Source: an uncultured Pseudomonadota bacterium (GTDB lineage Bacteria; Pseudomonadota; Gammaproteobacteria; Xanthomonadales; Wenzhouxiangellaceae). From it: 64,000 nt of DNA. Position 1 is the first letter of the stretch, and each line of letters begins with the position of its first letter. The position numbers were made by a program, and so were the translations under genes. A model generated the notes under the pieces. The model made no database searches, was not told the origin of the DNA, and saw only the letters and a list, made by a program, of their open reading frames with translations. This document shows positions 34,052 to 42,309 of this stretch, in pieces. The stretch is from positions 1 through 64,000 of the forward strand of contig CAKZPB010000106.1 in assembly GCA_937138395.1 (NCBI GenBank). Reading direction: 5' to 3'.

Positions 34052-36358
34052 GTGACAACCGCTACTAACCCACACGTGTCATCGGCGCAAAGGCTACGGC
34101 CTGGATTTCGCTCTGCGCTGCTTGCACTGCTGTTTCTGGCGTTATTGCTGACCGCCACGATCTACCTCTATCGCGTGTTGGATCAGGGCGAGCAAGATTA
34201 CATTGATCGTCACCTGTACAACATTGTTACCCATATCCAGAGCGATATCGAACGAGGCGCGGTCCGACATCAGTTCGTGCAGTCGCGCATGGCTGCACGG
34301 TTGGCCTTGGGTAATGTCAGTAACCGGCCGCTCTGGGCACAGGATGTGCAGCGCTTGTTTCAGGAGTACCCCTCTTATTTGCTGGTTGCGGTGCTCGATA
34401 GCGATCTCAACACGCTTTGGGTCGAGTCGCGCGACGCACTGAATATCGTCGAGGGGGATCCATTTCCGATCCGTCCTGAAGCCAGGCGCATGCTGGCCGA
34501 CATGCCGCTCGATGCTCGTGCACGCATCCTCGAGCCCACACCCGGGATTTACCTCGGACAGGAAGCGGCCATGACCGTGGTCACACCGGTGGTCGACGAA
34601 CAACAGATTACCCACTGGCTGGCGGTGATCAATCAGCCATCGGTATCCATCACCAATATGCTGTCCGATTTTTACCTTGAAGAAGTGTTGATCTCGGTAC
34701 GAATCGCTGATGATGAATTCGTCATTTCACCTGACCGGGACGCGCTCAGTGATGTCAGTCCCCTGAGCGGATCGTTGGTCATGCCGTTCACGAACGGACA
34801 GGGCCAGATCGAATTTGACGTCAGCCTGTTGGAATCCATTCGGCAACAGATGCACAGTGAACTGCCGATTATCGTATTGGTTCTGGGTAGTCTGCTGTCG
34901 TTTCTGGTTGTGCTTGCGGCGTGGTTGGGTATGTCCAGCAGCCAACAAGCGCGCGAGCTGAGCCTTTCGAATGCATCGCTGCAGAGCGAAATCATGGAAC
35001 GCGAATTGGCCGAACAGGAACTGGAGGCATTGCTAACGCACGATTCCCTGACCGGTTTGCTGAATCGCAAGGGCGTCTTGCAGCACTTGCAGGACCGGCT
35101 GGGATATGAACAGTTGGAGCCGGTTACTGCGGTCATGCTGATCGATCTGGACCGGTTCAAGGATATCAACGAAACCCTGGGCCACCAGTTTGGCGATGAG
35201 CTTCTGATGCGCGTGCCGGATCGGCTTTACCAGGATTTGCACAAGCATGACGAGCTGTCGCGTCTGGGCGGGGATGAGTTTCTGGTCGTGGCATCGCGCA
35301 GTCACGCTGATCAGATTCATCGCCTGGCCAAGACCTTGCTGGCGTCGTTGGAGCAGGCCTTCGAAGTTGATGATCGCCAGCTATTTATCACCGCAAGCGT
35401 CGGCATTGCGCTCCTGGAAACCTCATCGACTGATGCATCGGAGTTGATTCAGAATGCCGATATGGCGCTGTACAAAGCCAAGCAATCGGGGCGCAATCAA
35501 TATGCCTTTTTCAGTCCGGAAATGTTTGCCCAGGTCGAATATCGATTGAACTTGAGCCGTGATCTACGCGAGGCGATGAATAACGGCGAATTCGAAATGG
35601 CCTATCAGCCGGTCGTCAACCTGAAGGATTTGAGCCTGTGTGGACTCGAGGCGCTGCTGCGGTGGCCGCATAAGGATGGCTACAAGGTACCGCCAGCCGA
35701 TTTTGTGCGGGCAGCTGAAGAGACCGGCATGATGCATCAGCTCAATCAGTTCGCGCTCGAGCAAAGCCTGCACGACCTGAAGCACTGGCATCAGCTGACG
35801 TCCCAGCCGCCTTGGGTTGCAATCAATATTTCGGGCGTCCAGTTCAACGAGCCGGACTTCGTGCGCGAGCTGAGCATGCTGTTGCATCAGCATCGATTGG
35901 ACCCCGGCTGTATTCACCTTGAAATAACCGAGCGGATCCTGATCGAGAACATGGCGCGCAACCGCTCCATTCTCGAGCAACTGGATCAGATTGGTATTCC
36001 GATCGTGATTGATGACTTCGGCGTCGGCTATTCTTCACTGGCTTATATCAAGAACTTCCCGATCTCCACGGTGAAGATCGATCGCGGGTTTTTACGCACG
36101 ATCGAAACCGATCCCGAGGACCAGGCCATCACGCGGGCCATTATCAATCTTTCGTCGGATCTTGGGCTCGGCACCGTCGCCGAAGGTATTGAACATCCTG
36201 AACAGTTGAAGCGCTTGCGTGCTTACGGTTGCACGTATGGGCAGGGATTCCTGTTCATGCCACCAGCCGATGCTGCGACCATTGCCAAGTTATTGACCCA
36301 ACCGCCGCCGTGGGCTGATCTCGAATCGTCCGGTCCACGACTGGTTCAGCCTGGCTGA
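34052..36358 (+). CDS. Membrane GGDEF-EAL protein with periplasmic sensor
   Basis: Dual c-di-GMP protein of 768 residues. A helix at about 19-40 and another at about 275-295 (IIVLVLGSLLSFLVVLAAWLG) bracket a periplasmic CACHE/CHASE-like sensor. A coiled segment leads into a GGDEF domain with intact RLGGDEF and FKDINETLGH. The inhibitory RxxD site reads HKHD, so product feedback is likely lost. EAL follows with GLEALLRWP and IDDFGVGYSSL. GTG 34052 has AAGGGG upstream and is preferred. Whether synthase, hydrolase or both cannot be told. Confidence 0.88.
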   Translation: MTTATNPHVSSAQRLRPGFRSALLALLFLALLLTATIYLYRVLDQGEQDYIDRHLYNIVTHIQSDIERGAVRHQFVQSRMAARLALGNVSNRPLWAQDVQRLFQEYPSYLLVAVLDSDLNTLWVESRDALNIVEGDPFPIRPEARRMLADMPLDARARILEPTPGIYLGQEAAMTVVTPVVDEQQITHWLAVINQPSVSITNMLSDFYLEEVLISVRIADDEFVISPDRDALSDVSPLSGSLVMPFTNGQGQIEFDVSLLESIRQQMHSELPIIVLVLGSLLSFLVVLAAWLGMSSSQQARELSLSNASLQSEIMERELAEQELEALLTHDSLTGLLNRKGVLQHLQDRLGYEQLEPVTAVMLIDLDRFKDINETLGHQFGDELLMRVPDRLYQDLHKHDELSRLGGDEFLVVASRSHADQIHRLAKTLLASLEQAFEVDDRQLFITASVGIALLETSSTDASELIQNADMALYKAKQSGRNQYAFFSPEMFAQVEYRLNLSRDLREAMNNGEFEMAYQPVVNLKDLSLCGLEALLRWPHKDGYKVPPADFVRAAEETGMMHQLNQFALEQSLHDLKHWHQLTSQPPWVAINISGVQFNEPDFVRELSMLLHQHRLDPGCIHLEITERILIENMARNRSILEQLDQIGIPIVIDDFGVGYSSLAYIKNFPISTVKIDRGFLRTIETDPEDQAITRAIINLSSDLGLGTVAEGIEHPEQLKRLRAYGCTYGQGFLFMPPADAATIAKLLTQPPPWADLESSGPRLVQPG

Positions 36359-36434
36359 GCTCGCGATGGGCTTCAAGCCAGCTGCAGATTCATTGCTGCT
36401 TGTCGCGAATCGTAAACTGTGGCAAAGTCAGGTC

Positions 36435-36527
36435 ATGCTTCATGAGTACTCCATCACTTGGCCCGAACGCCTTTTTCCCGAACGGATGTTACGACGATCC
36501 GGCCTGCCCTTTCTGCTCGATGGTTGA
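36435..36527 (+). CDS. Candidate arginine-rich leader peptide
   Basis: Short reading frame of 30 codons starting ATG 36435 and ending TGA 36527, just upstream of the arginine cluster. Its middle, residues 11-21, reads ERLFPERMLRR, so four Arg codons (CGC, CGG, CGA, CGA) occur at positions 12, 17, 20 and 21. The stop codon region overlaps the strand that could pair with the terminator stem (see next entries). The ribosome-binding site is weak (CAGG three bases upstream). Conventional gene finding would miss it. Function as a leader peptide is inferred from position, Arg content and downstream structure. Confidence 0.55.
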   Translation: MLHEYSITWPERLFPERMLRRSGLPFLLDG

Positions 36528-36564
36528 TGTCATGCAAGATCTGAATGCAGACTATCCAGCCATT
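36519..36564 (+). promoter_or_regulatory. Possible antiterminator pairing
   Basis: GATGGTTG at 36519-36526 can pair with CAGCCATT at 36557-36564 (8 base pairs, two of them G-U). The second strand is the left arm and loop of the terminator, so the two structures exclude each other. The first strand contains the leader peptide's stop codon, so a ribosome finishing the leader would cover it and favour termination, and one stalled at the Arg codons would leave it free. Confidence 0.5.
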
Positions 36565-36579
36565 GGGCTGGTTTTTTTT
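36556..36579 (+). terminator. Attenuator-type intrinsic terminator before argF'
   Basis: A perfect 6-base stem (CCAGCC with GGCTGG) around ATTG is followed by eight T at 36572-36579. It ends only 10 bases before the carbamoyltransferase start at 36590. A terminator so close before the first gene of a biosynthetic cluster is best read as an attenuator. Confidence 0.75.
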
Positions 36580-36589
36580 GGATGATGAA

Positions 36590-37591
36590 ATGAAACACTT
36601 CCTGTCGACCACGGACTACTCGCGCACTGAATTACAGCATTTGCTGGACCAGTCCGCAGCCTTGAAGCAACACCCGGTTTCCGACGTGTTGGCCGGCAAA
36701 ACCATTGCCTTGATGTTTTTGAATCCATCGCTGAGGACCCGGACCTCGTTTGAAATCGCATCCTTTCAGCTGGGGGCCCACGCCGTTGTGCTTGAGCCCG
36801 GCAAGGGCGCTTGGGGGATCGAGTTCGAGCCCGGAGTGGTCATGGACGGCGATGCCGAAGAGCACATCGTCGAGGTTGCAGGCGTGTTGTCACGCTACTG
36901 CGATGCCATTGCCTTGCGGGCGTTCCCGCAGTTCAAGGATTGGTCCGTAGATCGCGAAGACCGGGTCATCCGGTCGCTGGCGCAGCACGCCAGCGTCCCG
37001 GTGATCAATATGGAAACCATTGTTCACCCCTGTCAGGAACTGGCCATGATGCGCACTATCCAGGACCATCTGGGAGAGCCGGACCAACGCAAGTTGCTGG
37101 TGACCTGGACCTGGCATCCGCGGCCGCTGAATACGGCGGTGGCAAATTCTGCGCTGTTGATGGCCAGCCAGTTTGGCATGGATATCACCCTGCTGATTCC
37201 GGATGAAGCCTACCGCCTGGACCCGCAGTTCATGCAGCAGGCAGAATCTCAGGCTGCCAGGTCGGGCGGTCGTATCCAGGTCAGCCAGGATATTGAGCAG
37301 GCCTATCGCGACGCGGACTGGGTCTACGCCAAGAGCTGGGGTGCTTTGCCTCTCTACGGCCAGCCCGCGCAAGAGGCCAGGCTACGCGCACCGTTCAAGC
37401 ATTTCATGGTTGATGAAGCCAAGATGGCGCTGACGCGCAATGCGCGCTTCAGTCATTGCCTGCCGCTGCGGCGCAATGTCAAGGCGACTGATGGAGTAAT
37501 GGACTCGAACGACTGCGTGGCGCTGGACGAGGCCGAGAACCGGCTGCACACGCAGAAAGCACTGCTGCTTGAATTACTGGGAGGACAATGA
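36590..37591 (+). CDS. argF': N-acetylornithine carbamoyltransferase (AOTCase)
   Basis: Transfers a carbamoyl group to N-acetylornithine giving N-acetylcitrulline; 333 residues. The carbamoyl phosphate site is FLNPSLRTRTSFE instead of the STRTR of ordinary OTCase, and the segment WGIEFEPGVVMDGDAEEH is the AOTCase hallmark. HPCQELAMM and HCLPLRRNVKATDGVMD complete the active site. The first gene of the arginine cluster, 10 bases after an intrinsic terminator. The neighbouring argE and argG are consistent with an acetylated pathway; substrate assignment comes from the motif. Confidence 0.92.
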   Translation: MKHFLSTTDYSRTELQHLLDQSAALKQHPVSDVLAGKTIALMFLNPSLRTRTSFEIASFQLGAHAVVLEPGKGAWGIEFEPGVVMDGDAEEHIVEVAGVLSRYCDAIALRAFPQFKDWSVDREDRVIRSLAQHASVPVINMETIVHPCQELAMMRTIQDHLGEPDQRKLLVTWTWHPRPLNTAVANSALLMASQFGMDITLLIPDEAYRLDPQFMQQAESQAARSGGRIQVSQDIEQAYRDADWVYAKSWGALPLYGQPAQEARLRAPFKHFMVDEAKMALTRNARFSHCLPLRRNVKATDGVMDSNDCVALDEAENRLHTQKALLLELLGGQ

Positions 37592-37592
37592 C

Positions 37593-38795
37593 ATGAGCAA
37601 GCCAGGCATCGTGCTCGCGTTTTCGGGCGGGCTGGATACCAGTTACTGCGTGCTCGCGCTGAAACAGCAGGGGTATGACGTGCATACCGCGTTTGTCGAT
37701 ACCGGCGGCGTCGATCAGAAACAGAGAGAGTGGATTGCACAGCGCGCGCGGACGTTGGGTGCGGTCGAGCACCATCAGTTGGAGGCTGGCGACGCGCTTT
37801 GGGATCAATTCGTGGTGCCGTTACTGTGGTCCGGTGCGCGCATGCTCGACCAGTATCCAATGCTCTGCTCGGATCGCTATGTCATTGTCGAGCGCTGTTT
37901 GCAGTTGGCCGATCAAATCGGCACTACACATTTTGCGCATGGCTGCACCGGCATGGGCAATGATCAGCTGCGGTTTGACCAGTCGGTACGAAGTCTTGGC
38001 GATTACACGATCCATGCACCCATTCGTGATCTGCAGCGTCAGACCACCAACGTGCGGGCACACGAGTTGGAGCTGATGCAGCAAGCCGGCATTGAGGTGC
38101 CCGAGTCAAACAGCCGTTATTCGATCAATGAAAATCTGCTGGGTGTCACGCTGTCGGGACAGGAAGTCGATGCGTTCGAGGCACCGGCCGACGATACTCG
38201 GGTGTGGTGTCGGCCACGATCCGAGTGGCCCGAAGGCCCAACGGATTGGCTGATTGGTTTCGAGCGTGGGCGAGCAGTTTCGCTTGATGGCGAGGCCTTG
38301 CCCGGGCCGAGCATGCTGGCACGCATGAATGAAGCGCTGGGCGCGTACGGTGTGGGTCGGCATTTGTACACCGGTGATGTTTCGATTGGGTTGAAGGGGC
38401 GCATCGTGTTCGAGTGTCCCGGAATCGCTGGTCTGATGACGGCGCATCGGGCATTGATGGATGCCGTCAATACGCGACTGCAGAATCAGTTCCGGCACTT
38501 GATTGCCGCGCGTTGGGCCGAGTTGGTCTACACCGGCTTTTTCTTCGAGCCACACAAGCGCGATCTGGAGGCCTATCTTCAAAGTGCGAACCAGTTCGTG
38601 ACCGGCCAGGTCCGCATCCGGACCGAAGGTGGCAACGTGATGGCGGTTGCGGTGAAATCCGACTACGTGCTTCGCGATGCCGAATCGGTCTATGCGCAGT
38701 CGGCTTCGTGGACGCCGGAACAGGCCGAAGGCTTTGTCAAATTGCTAGGCCAGAGCTCGACGCTGGCTCAGCGCGTGCGGTCCAAACCACAGTGA
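37593..38795 (+). CDS. argG: Argininosuccinate synthase
   Basis: ATP-dependent ligation of citrulline and aspartate, 400 residues. The nucleotide loop LAFSGGLDTSYC (PP-loop), HGCTGMGNDQLRFDQSV, IHAPIRDLQ and GRHLYTGDVSIGLKGR are visible. The start ATG 37593 lies in the GGAGGacaatgac leader directly after the argF' stop (1-base gap). The family of long-type ArgG seen in Xanthomonadales fits. Substrate citrulline is produced by the ArgE-like deacetylase next door. Confidence 0.94.
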   Translation: MSKPGIVLAFSGGLDTSYCVLALKQQGYDVHTAFVDTGGVDQKQREWIAQRARTLGAVEHHQLEAGDALWDQFVVPLLWSGARMLDQYPMLCSDRYVIVERCLQLADQIGTTHFAHGCTGMGNDQLRFDQSVRSLGDYTIHAPIRDLQRQTTNVRAHELELMQQAGIEVPESNSRYSINENLLGVTLSGQEVDAFEAPADDTRVWCRPRSEWPEGPTDWLIGFERGRAVSLDGEALPGPSMLARMNEALGAYGVGRHLYTGDVSIGLKGRIVFECPGIAGLMTAHRALMDAVNTRLQNQFRHLIAARWAELVYTGFFFEPHKRDLEAYLQSANQFVTGQVRIRTEGGNVMAVAVKSDYVLRDAESVYAQSASWTPEQAEGFVKLLGQSSTLAQRVRSKPQ

Positions 38796-39889
38796 ATGGC
38801 AGGGTGATTACTGAACGCATCATTGCCCACCTGTCTGCGCTGGTTGCCTGCGACAGCCAGAACCCGCCGCGTGCGCTATCAGCGACCAGCCCGATGTTCA
38901 GCTACATCCAGGACCAGCTCGGCGCGAACTTCGAGTTTGACCTGGTCGACCACGGCGACGGCCATGTCACGTTGCTGGCCGAACGGGGTCGAACCACGAC
39001 GCTATTCAATTGTCACCTGGATACCGTGCCGGCCGGCGCGGGCTGGTCGCATTCACCGCTTGAGTTGATCGTGCGCAATGAGCGCGCCTATGGCCGGGGC
39101 AGTTGCGATATCAAGGGTGCAGCAGCGGTCTTGATCGCGCTCAGTCAAGCATCCGAAGCGCCGATGGCACTGTTGTTTACGACCGACGAAGAAGGCGCCG
39201 GCGGTTGCTGCGTTCAGCGTTTTCTGGAATCCAGCCACGCACAACGCTATGAGCGCGTGGTCGTATGTGAGCCGACTGCCTGTCGCGCCGTGCTGTCGCA
39301 CAGGGGCTTTCTTTCAGTCAAGGGCCAGTTTTTTGGCGCTGCCGGCCATTCATCAGAATCACGCGCGTTGACCGACAATGCAATTCATCGCTTCGCAAAC
39401 TGGTTGGCCGCCGCATTGACCTATTGCAGCGCCGAGGCGGAAGCCGGGCGCGAAACCTGTTTCAATGTCGGCACCGTGGATGGCGGCATCAAGAGCAATG
39501 TGATCGCTGATCATCTGGACGTGCACTGGTCCGCTCGCTTATTGCCGGGCCAGGATAACCAGCAATTGCTTGAAACGCTGAAAGGGCTCAGCAGTCCAGC
39601 AGATGCCGAGTGGCTGGTGCCGTTCTCAGGGCCCTCGTTTCCTTCATCTTGTGTGGATTCGGAATCGGCGCGCCAGTGGATGAATCAGCACCGTGTGCCG
39701 ATGATCGAGGCCGTTGACTTCTGGACCGAAGCGTCGTTGTTTTCAGCCGCAGGCAAAGACGCCGTCGTGCTGGGGCCCGGCCATATCGAGCAGGCGCATA
39801 CCGTCGACGAATGGGTCGCGATTGATCAGCTGAACGAGGCCATCGAGGTGTATGCGCGGCTGCTGGCGGAGCCCCAGCAGGATGACTGA
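38792..39889 (+). CDS. argE': Acetylcitrulline/acetylornithine deacetylase (ArgE-like)
   Basis: M20-family zinc deacetylase of 365 residues. Zinc ligand motifs are FNCHLDTVPAG and GRGSCDIKGAAAV, then TTDEEGAGG with the catalytic Glu. The dimerisation segment HSSESRALTDNA and C-terminal HTVDEWVAID complete the fold. With AOTCase next door the natural substrate is most likely N-acetylcitrulline, as in Xanthomonas; specificity is not visible in the sequence. The GTG start at 38792 overlaps the argG stop (GTGA), implying translational coupling. Confidence 0.9.
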   Translation: MNGRVITERIIAHLSALVACDSQNPPRALSATSPMFSYIQDQLGANFEFDLVDHGDGHVTLLAERGRTTTLFNCHLDTVPAGAGWSHSPLELIVRNERAYGRGSCDIKGAAAVLIALSQASEAPMALLFTTDEEGAGGCCVQRFLESSHAQRYERVVVCEPTACRAVLSHRGFLSVKGQFFGAAGHSSESRALTDNAIHRFANWLAAALTYCSAEAEAGRETCFNVGTVDGGIKSNVIADHLDVHWSARLLPGQDNQQLLETLKGLSSPADAEWLVPFSGPSFPSSCVDSESARQWMNQHRVPMIEAVDFWTEASLFSAAGKDAVVLGPGHIEQAHTVDEWVAIDQLNEAIEVYARLLAEPQQDD

Positions 39890-41246
39890 GATTCGTCCTA
39901 TCGTGACCGAGCTGCTTGGTCAACTCGGCTCATCTCGCGAGGCACGACAATATCTGGAGCAGTTCTCGCGCGTCAGCGAAACCCGCTTTGCCGTCATCAA
40001 GGTTGGCGGTGGCGTGTTGGCCGACGAGCTCAACGAGCTGGCCGCTGCGCTGGCTTTTTTGCACCGGCTGGGTTTGCATCCAATCGTATTGCACGGTGCC
40101 GGGCCACAACTGGATCAGGCGCTGGACGACGCCGGCGTTGTGACCGAGAAAAAAGACGGGCTTCGAGTCACGACCGAACAGGTCATGGCCGTGGCGCGCC
40201 CGGTGATCTATCGTGCAAATGCACGCCTGGTTGATGCGCTCGAGCGGATGGGCGTACGCGCTCGTGGTTTGCAGCACGGTGTGTTCGAGTGTGGATTCGA
40301 GGACCGCGAACAGCTCGGGCTGGTAGGCCGAATCGAAGCCGTCGAGCTGGAATCGATCCAGGCCGCAGTGGCCTCGGGCCAGATGCCGGTGGTGGCCTGT
40401 CTCGGCGAAACACGCTCCGGCCAGGTACTGAATATCAACGCGGATGTTGCAACCCGCGAGCTGGTCTGGAAGCTTGAGCCGTTCAAGGTGATCTTTCTGA
40501 CGCCGACCGGCGGGCTGCTGGACGCGCACCAACAGATCATCTCGGCCATCAGCCTGAATCAGGATTATGACGATCTGATGGATCAACCCTGGGTTCACTC
40601 CGGCATGCAGCTGAAGCTGAAACAGATTCACGCCATGCTGGAGCCATTGGCGCCATCGGCTTCAGTGTCGATTACATCGTCGTCGCAGTTGACTCGGGAA
40701 CTGTTTACGCATACCGGTGCAGGCACACTGATTCGTAAAGGCGAGCGCATTGACTGGTTCGACCAGCCCGGTGCCGAGCAATGGCAACGGCTCGAGCCCT
40801 TGCTGGAAGCCAGTTTCGGTCGCCGCCTGCACCCAGACTGGCTGGACGACCGCGAGATCGAAGGCCTGCTGCTGGCCGAAAGCGGACGGGCAGCGGCACT
40901 GATCGTTCGTGGTCGAGGCGACATCGCCTATCTGGACAAGATCGTGGTGACACCTGAAGCCCGTGGCGAAGGTCTTGGGGCTGCACTGTGGCAGTCCCTG
41001 CGTCAGCGTTTTCCCAGCATGTATTGGCGGGCCCGGATCGGCAACCCGATCGCTGGCTGGTATTTCCAGCAAGCCCGCACTTCGCACCGCGACGAGCCGT
41101 GGGTGGTATTTACGACTGGCGTCGAAGATGATGCGCTGGTCAGTCAGCTTGTGTCCGATGCATCAGCGCGCGATTCAGGCTGGACTGAAAATCCAGGGTT
41201 TGAACACGGCCCACAGATTGACACTGATCGATTCAAGGGCGAATGA
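39882..41246 (+). CDS. argB: Fused N-acetylglutamate kinase / N-acetylglutamate synthase
   Basis: Two-domain protein of 454 residues. The N-terminal amino-acid kinase domain has VIKVGGGVLADEL, LHGAGPQLDQALDDAG, MPVVACLGETRSGQVLNINAD and ELVWKLEPFKVIFLTPTGGLL. The C-terminal GNAT domain has AYLDKIVVTPEARGEGLGAA and WRARIGNPIAGWYFQ, the acetyl-CoA loop being EARGEGLG. It supplies both the first (synthase) and second (kinase) step of arginine synthesis, as in the NAGS/K fusions known from Xanthomonadales. ATG 39882 overlaps the argE' end by 8 bases. Confidence 0.9.
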   Translation: MTEIRPIVTELLGQLGSSREARQYLEQFSRVSETRFAVIKVGGGVLADELNELAAALAFLHRLGLHPIVLHGAGPQLDQALDDAGVVTEKKDGLRVTTEQVMAVARPVIYRANARLVDALERMGVRARGLQHGVFECGFEDREQLGLVGRIEAVELESIQAAVASGQMPVVACLGETRSGQVLNINADVATRELVWKLEPFKVIFLTPTGGLLDAHQQIISAISLNQDYDDLMDQPWVHSGMQLKLKQIHAMLEPLAPSASVSITSSSQLTRELFTHTGAGTLIRKGERIDWFDQPGAEQWQRLEPLLEASFGRRLHPDWLDDREIEGLLLAESGRAAALIVRGRGDIAYLDKIVVTPEARGEGLGAALWQSLRQRFPSMYWRARIGNPIAGWYFQQARTSHRDEPWVVFTTGVEDDALVSQLVSDASARDSGWTENPGFEHGPQIDTDRFKGE

Positions 41247-41331
41247 TGACAAGGGTTGAATAGATGATGCATTCAGATCTTTATTATCGGTGTTCACGCG
41301 TGTATATCGGTGGACCGTTCGGGCGTTGCAC

Positions 41332-42309
41332 ATGACCTTACAACCTCCAAAACGGATGGTGTTGATCGGTGCACGCGGCTATGTTGGGCAGGAATTGCTG
41401 CAGTTGATTGCGCAGCATGAGCACATCGACCTGCTGCTGGCCAGCTCCAGCACCCAGTCGGGCCAGCCGATTGCGTCGCTCCTGCCGGAATGGCCGGATG
41501 AACAGTGCTTCGTAAAGCTGAAGCAAGAAGAGGTGCGTGGGCTCGATGCCGATGTATGGGTGCTGGCGGTCCCGAATGAGCAGAGCCGGGCGTGGGCCGA
41601 GGTCATCCGTCAGGCTCACCCGGATTGCGTCATCCTGGATCTCGGTGCTGACTTTCGATTCGAGCCGGATTGGGTATATGGCCTGACCGAATGGAATCGA
41701 GCCGCGCTGTCGAGCGCGAAGTCGATCGCCAACCCGGGTTGCTACGCGACGGGCGCTCAGCTGGGCTTGATGCCGATTCGGGAACTGCTGGCCTCGCCAC
41801 CGGTGATTTTTGGCGTCTCGGGCTATAGCGGCGCGGGCCGCACGCCTTCGCCGCGAAATGATCCGGAGCGCCTGGCCGACAATCTGATTCCGTATGCCTT
41901 GGGTGGTCACGTCCATGAGCGCGAAATCAGTCAGCATCTTGGTCGAATGGTGCGGTTTTATCCGCACGTAGCAGGTTTTTTCCGCGGCCTGACACTGACC
42001 ATCGCGGTGCGCTTGACCGAGCCGGTGGATCAGGCCGATCTGCTGCAGCGCTTCGAGCATGTCTATGGGAATGAGCCGCTGATTCATACGGCCGAGAAAA
42101 TTCCCGAAATCAGGGATCTACAGCCACGCGTTACTGTTCGGATCGGCGGCTTCAGCGTCGATGGGCGCGATGCGCATCGCGCCTGCTTTGTGGTTGTACT
42201 GGATAACCTGCTCAAAGGTGCTGCGTCTCAGGCCCTGCAGAACATCAATCTGGCGCTTGGGTATGATGAACTTCATGCGGTCCTACATTCCAACGAGTTG
42301 ACATCATGA
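41332..42309 (+). CDS. argC: N-acetyl-gamma-glutamyl-phosphate reductase
   Basis: NADPH-dependent reductase, 325 residues. GARGYVGQELL at the N terminus is the NADP loop, LDLGADFRFE follows, and the catalytic Cys is in IANPGCYATGAQLGL. VSGYSGAGRTPSPRN and FYPHVAGFFRGLTLTIAV are family marks. The ATG 41332 gives the normal start. An 85-base gap to the upstream gene is the longest inside the cluster and might hold an internal promoter. The stop overlaps argH (ATGA). Confidence 0.94.
   Translation: MTLQPPKRMVLIGARGYVGQELLQLIAQHEHIDLLLASSSTQSGQPIASLLPEWPDEQCFVKLKQEEVRGLDADVWVLAVPNEQSRAWAEVIRQAHPDCVILDLGADFRFEPDWVYGLTEWNRAALSSAKSIANPGCYATGAQLGLMPIRELLASPPVIFGVSGYSGAGRTPSPRNDPERLADNLIPYALGGHVHEREISQHLGRMVRFYPHVAGFFRGLTLTIAVRLTEPVDQADLLQRFEHVYGNEPLIHTAEKIPEIRDLQPRVTVRIGGFSVDGRDAHRACFVVVLDNLLKGAASQALQNINLALGYDELHAVLHSNELTS

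Noticed and set aside
36400-36585. Alternative 61-codon frame in the arginine leader region
   Set aside because: It contains few Arg codons, runs through the terminator and does not resemble a regulator; the 30-codon frame at 36435 explains the structure better.
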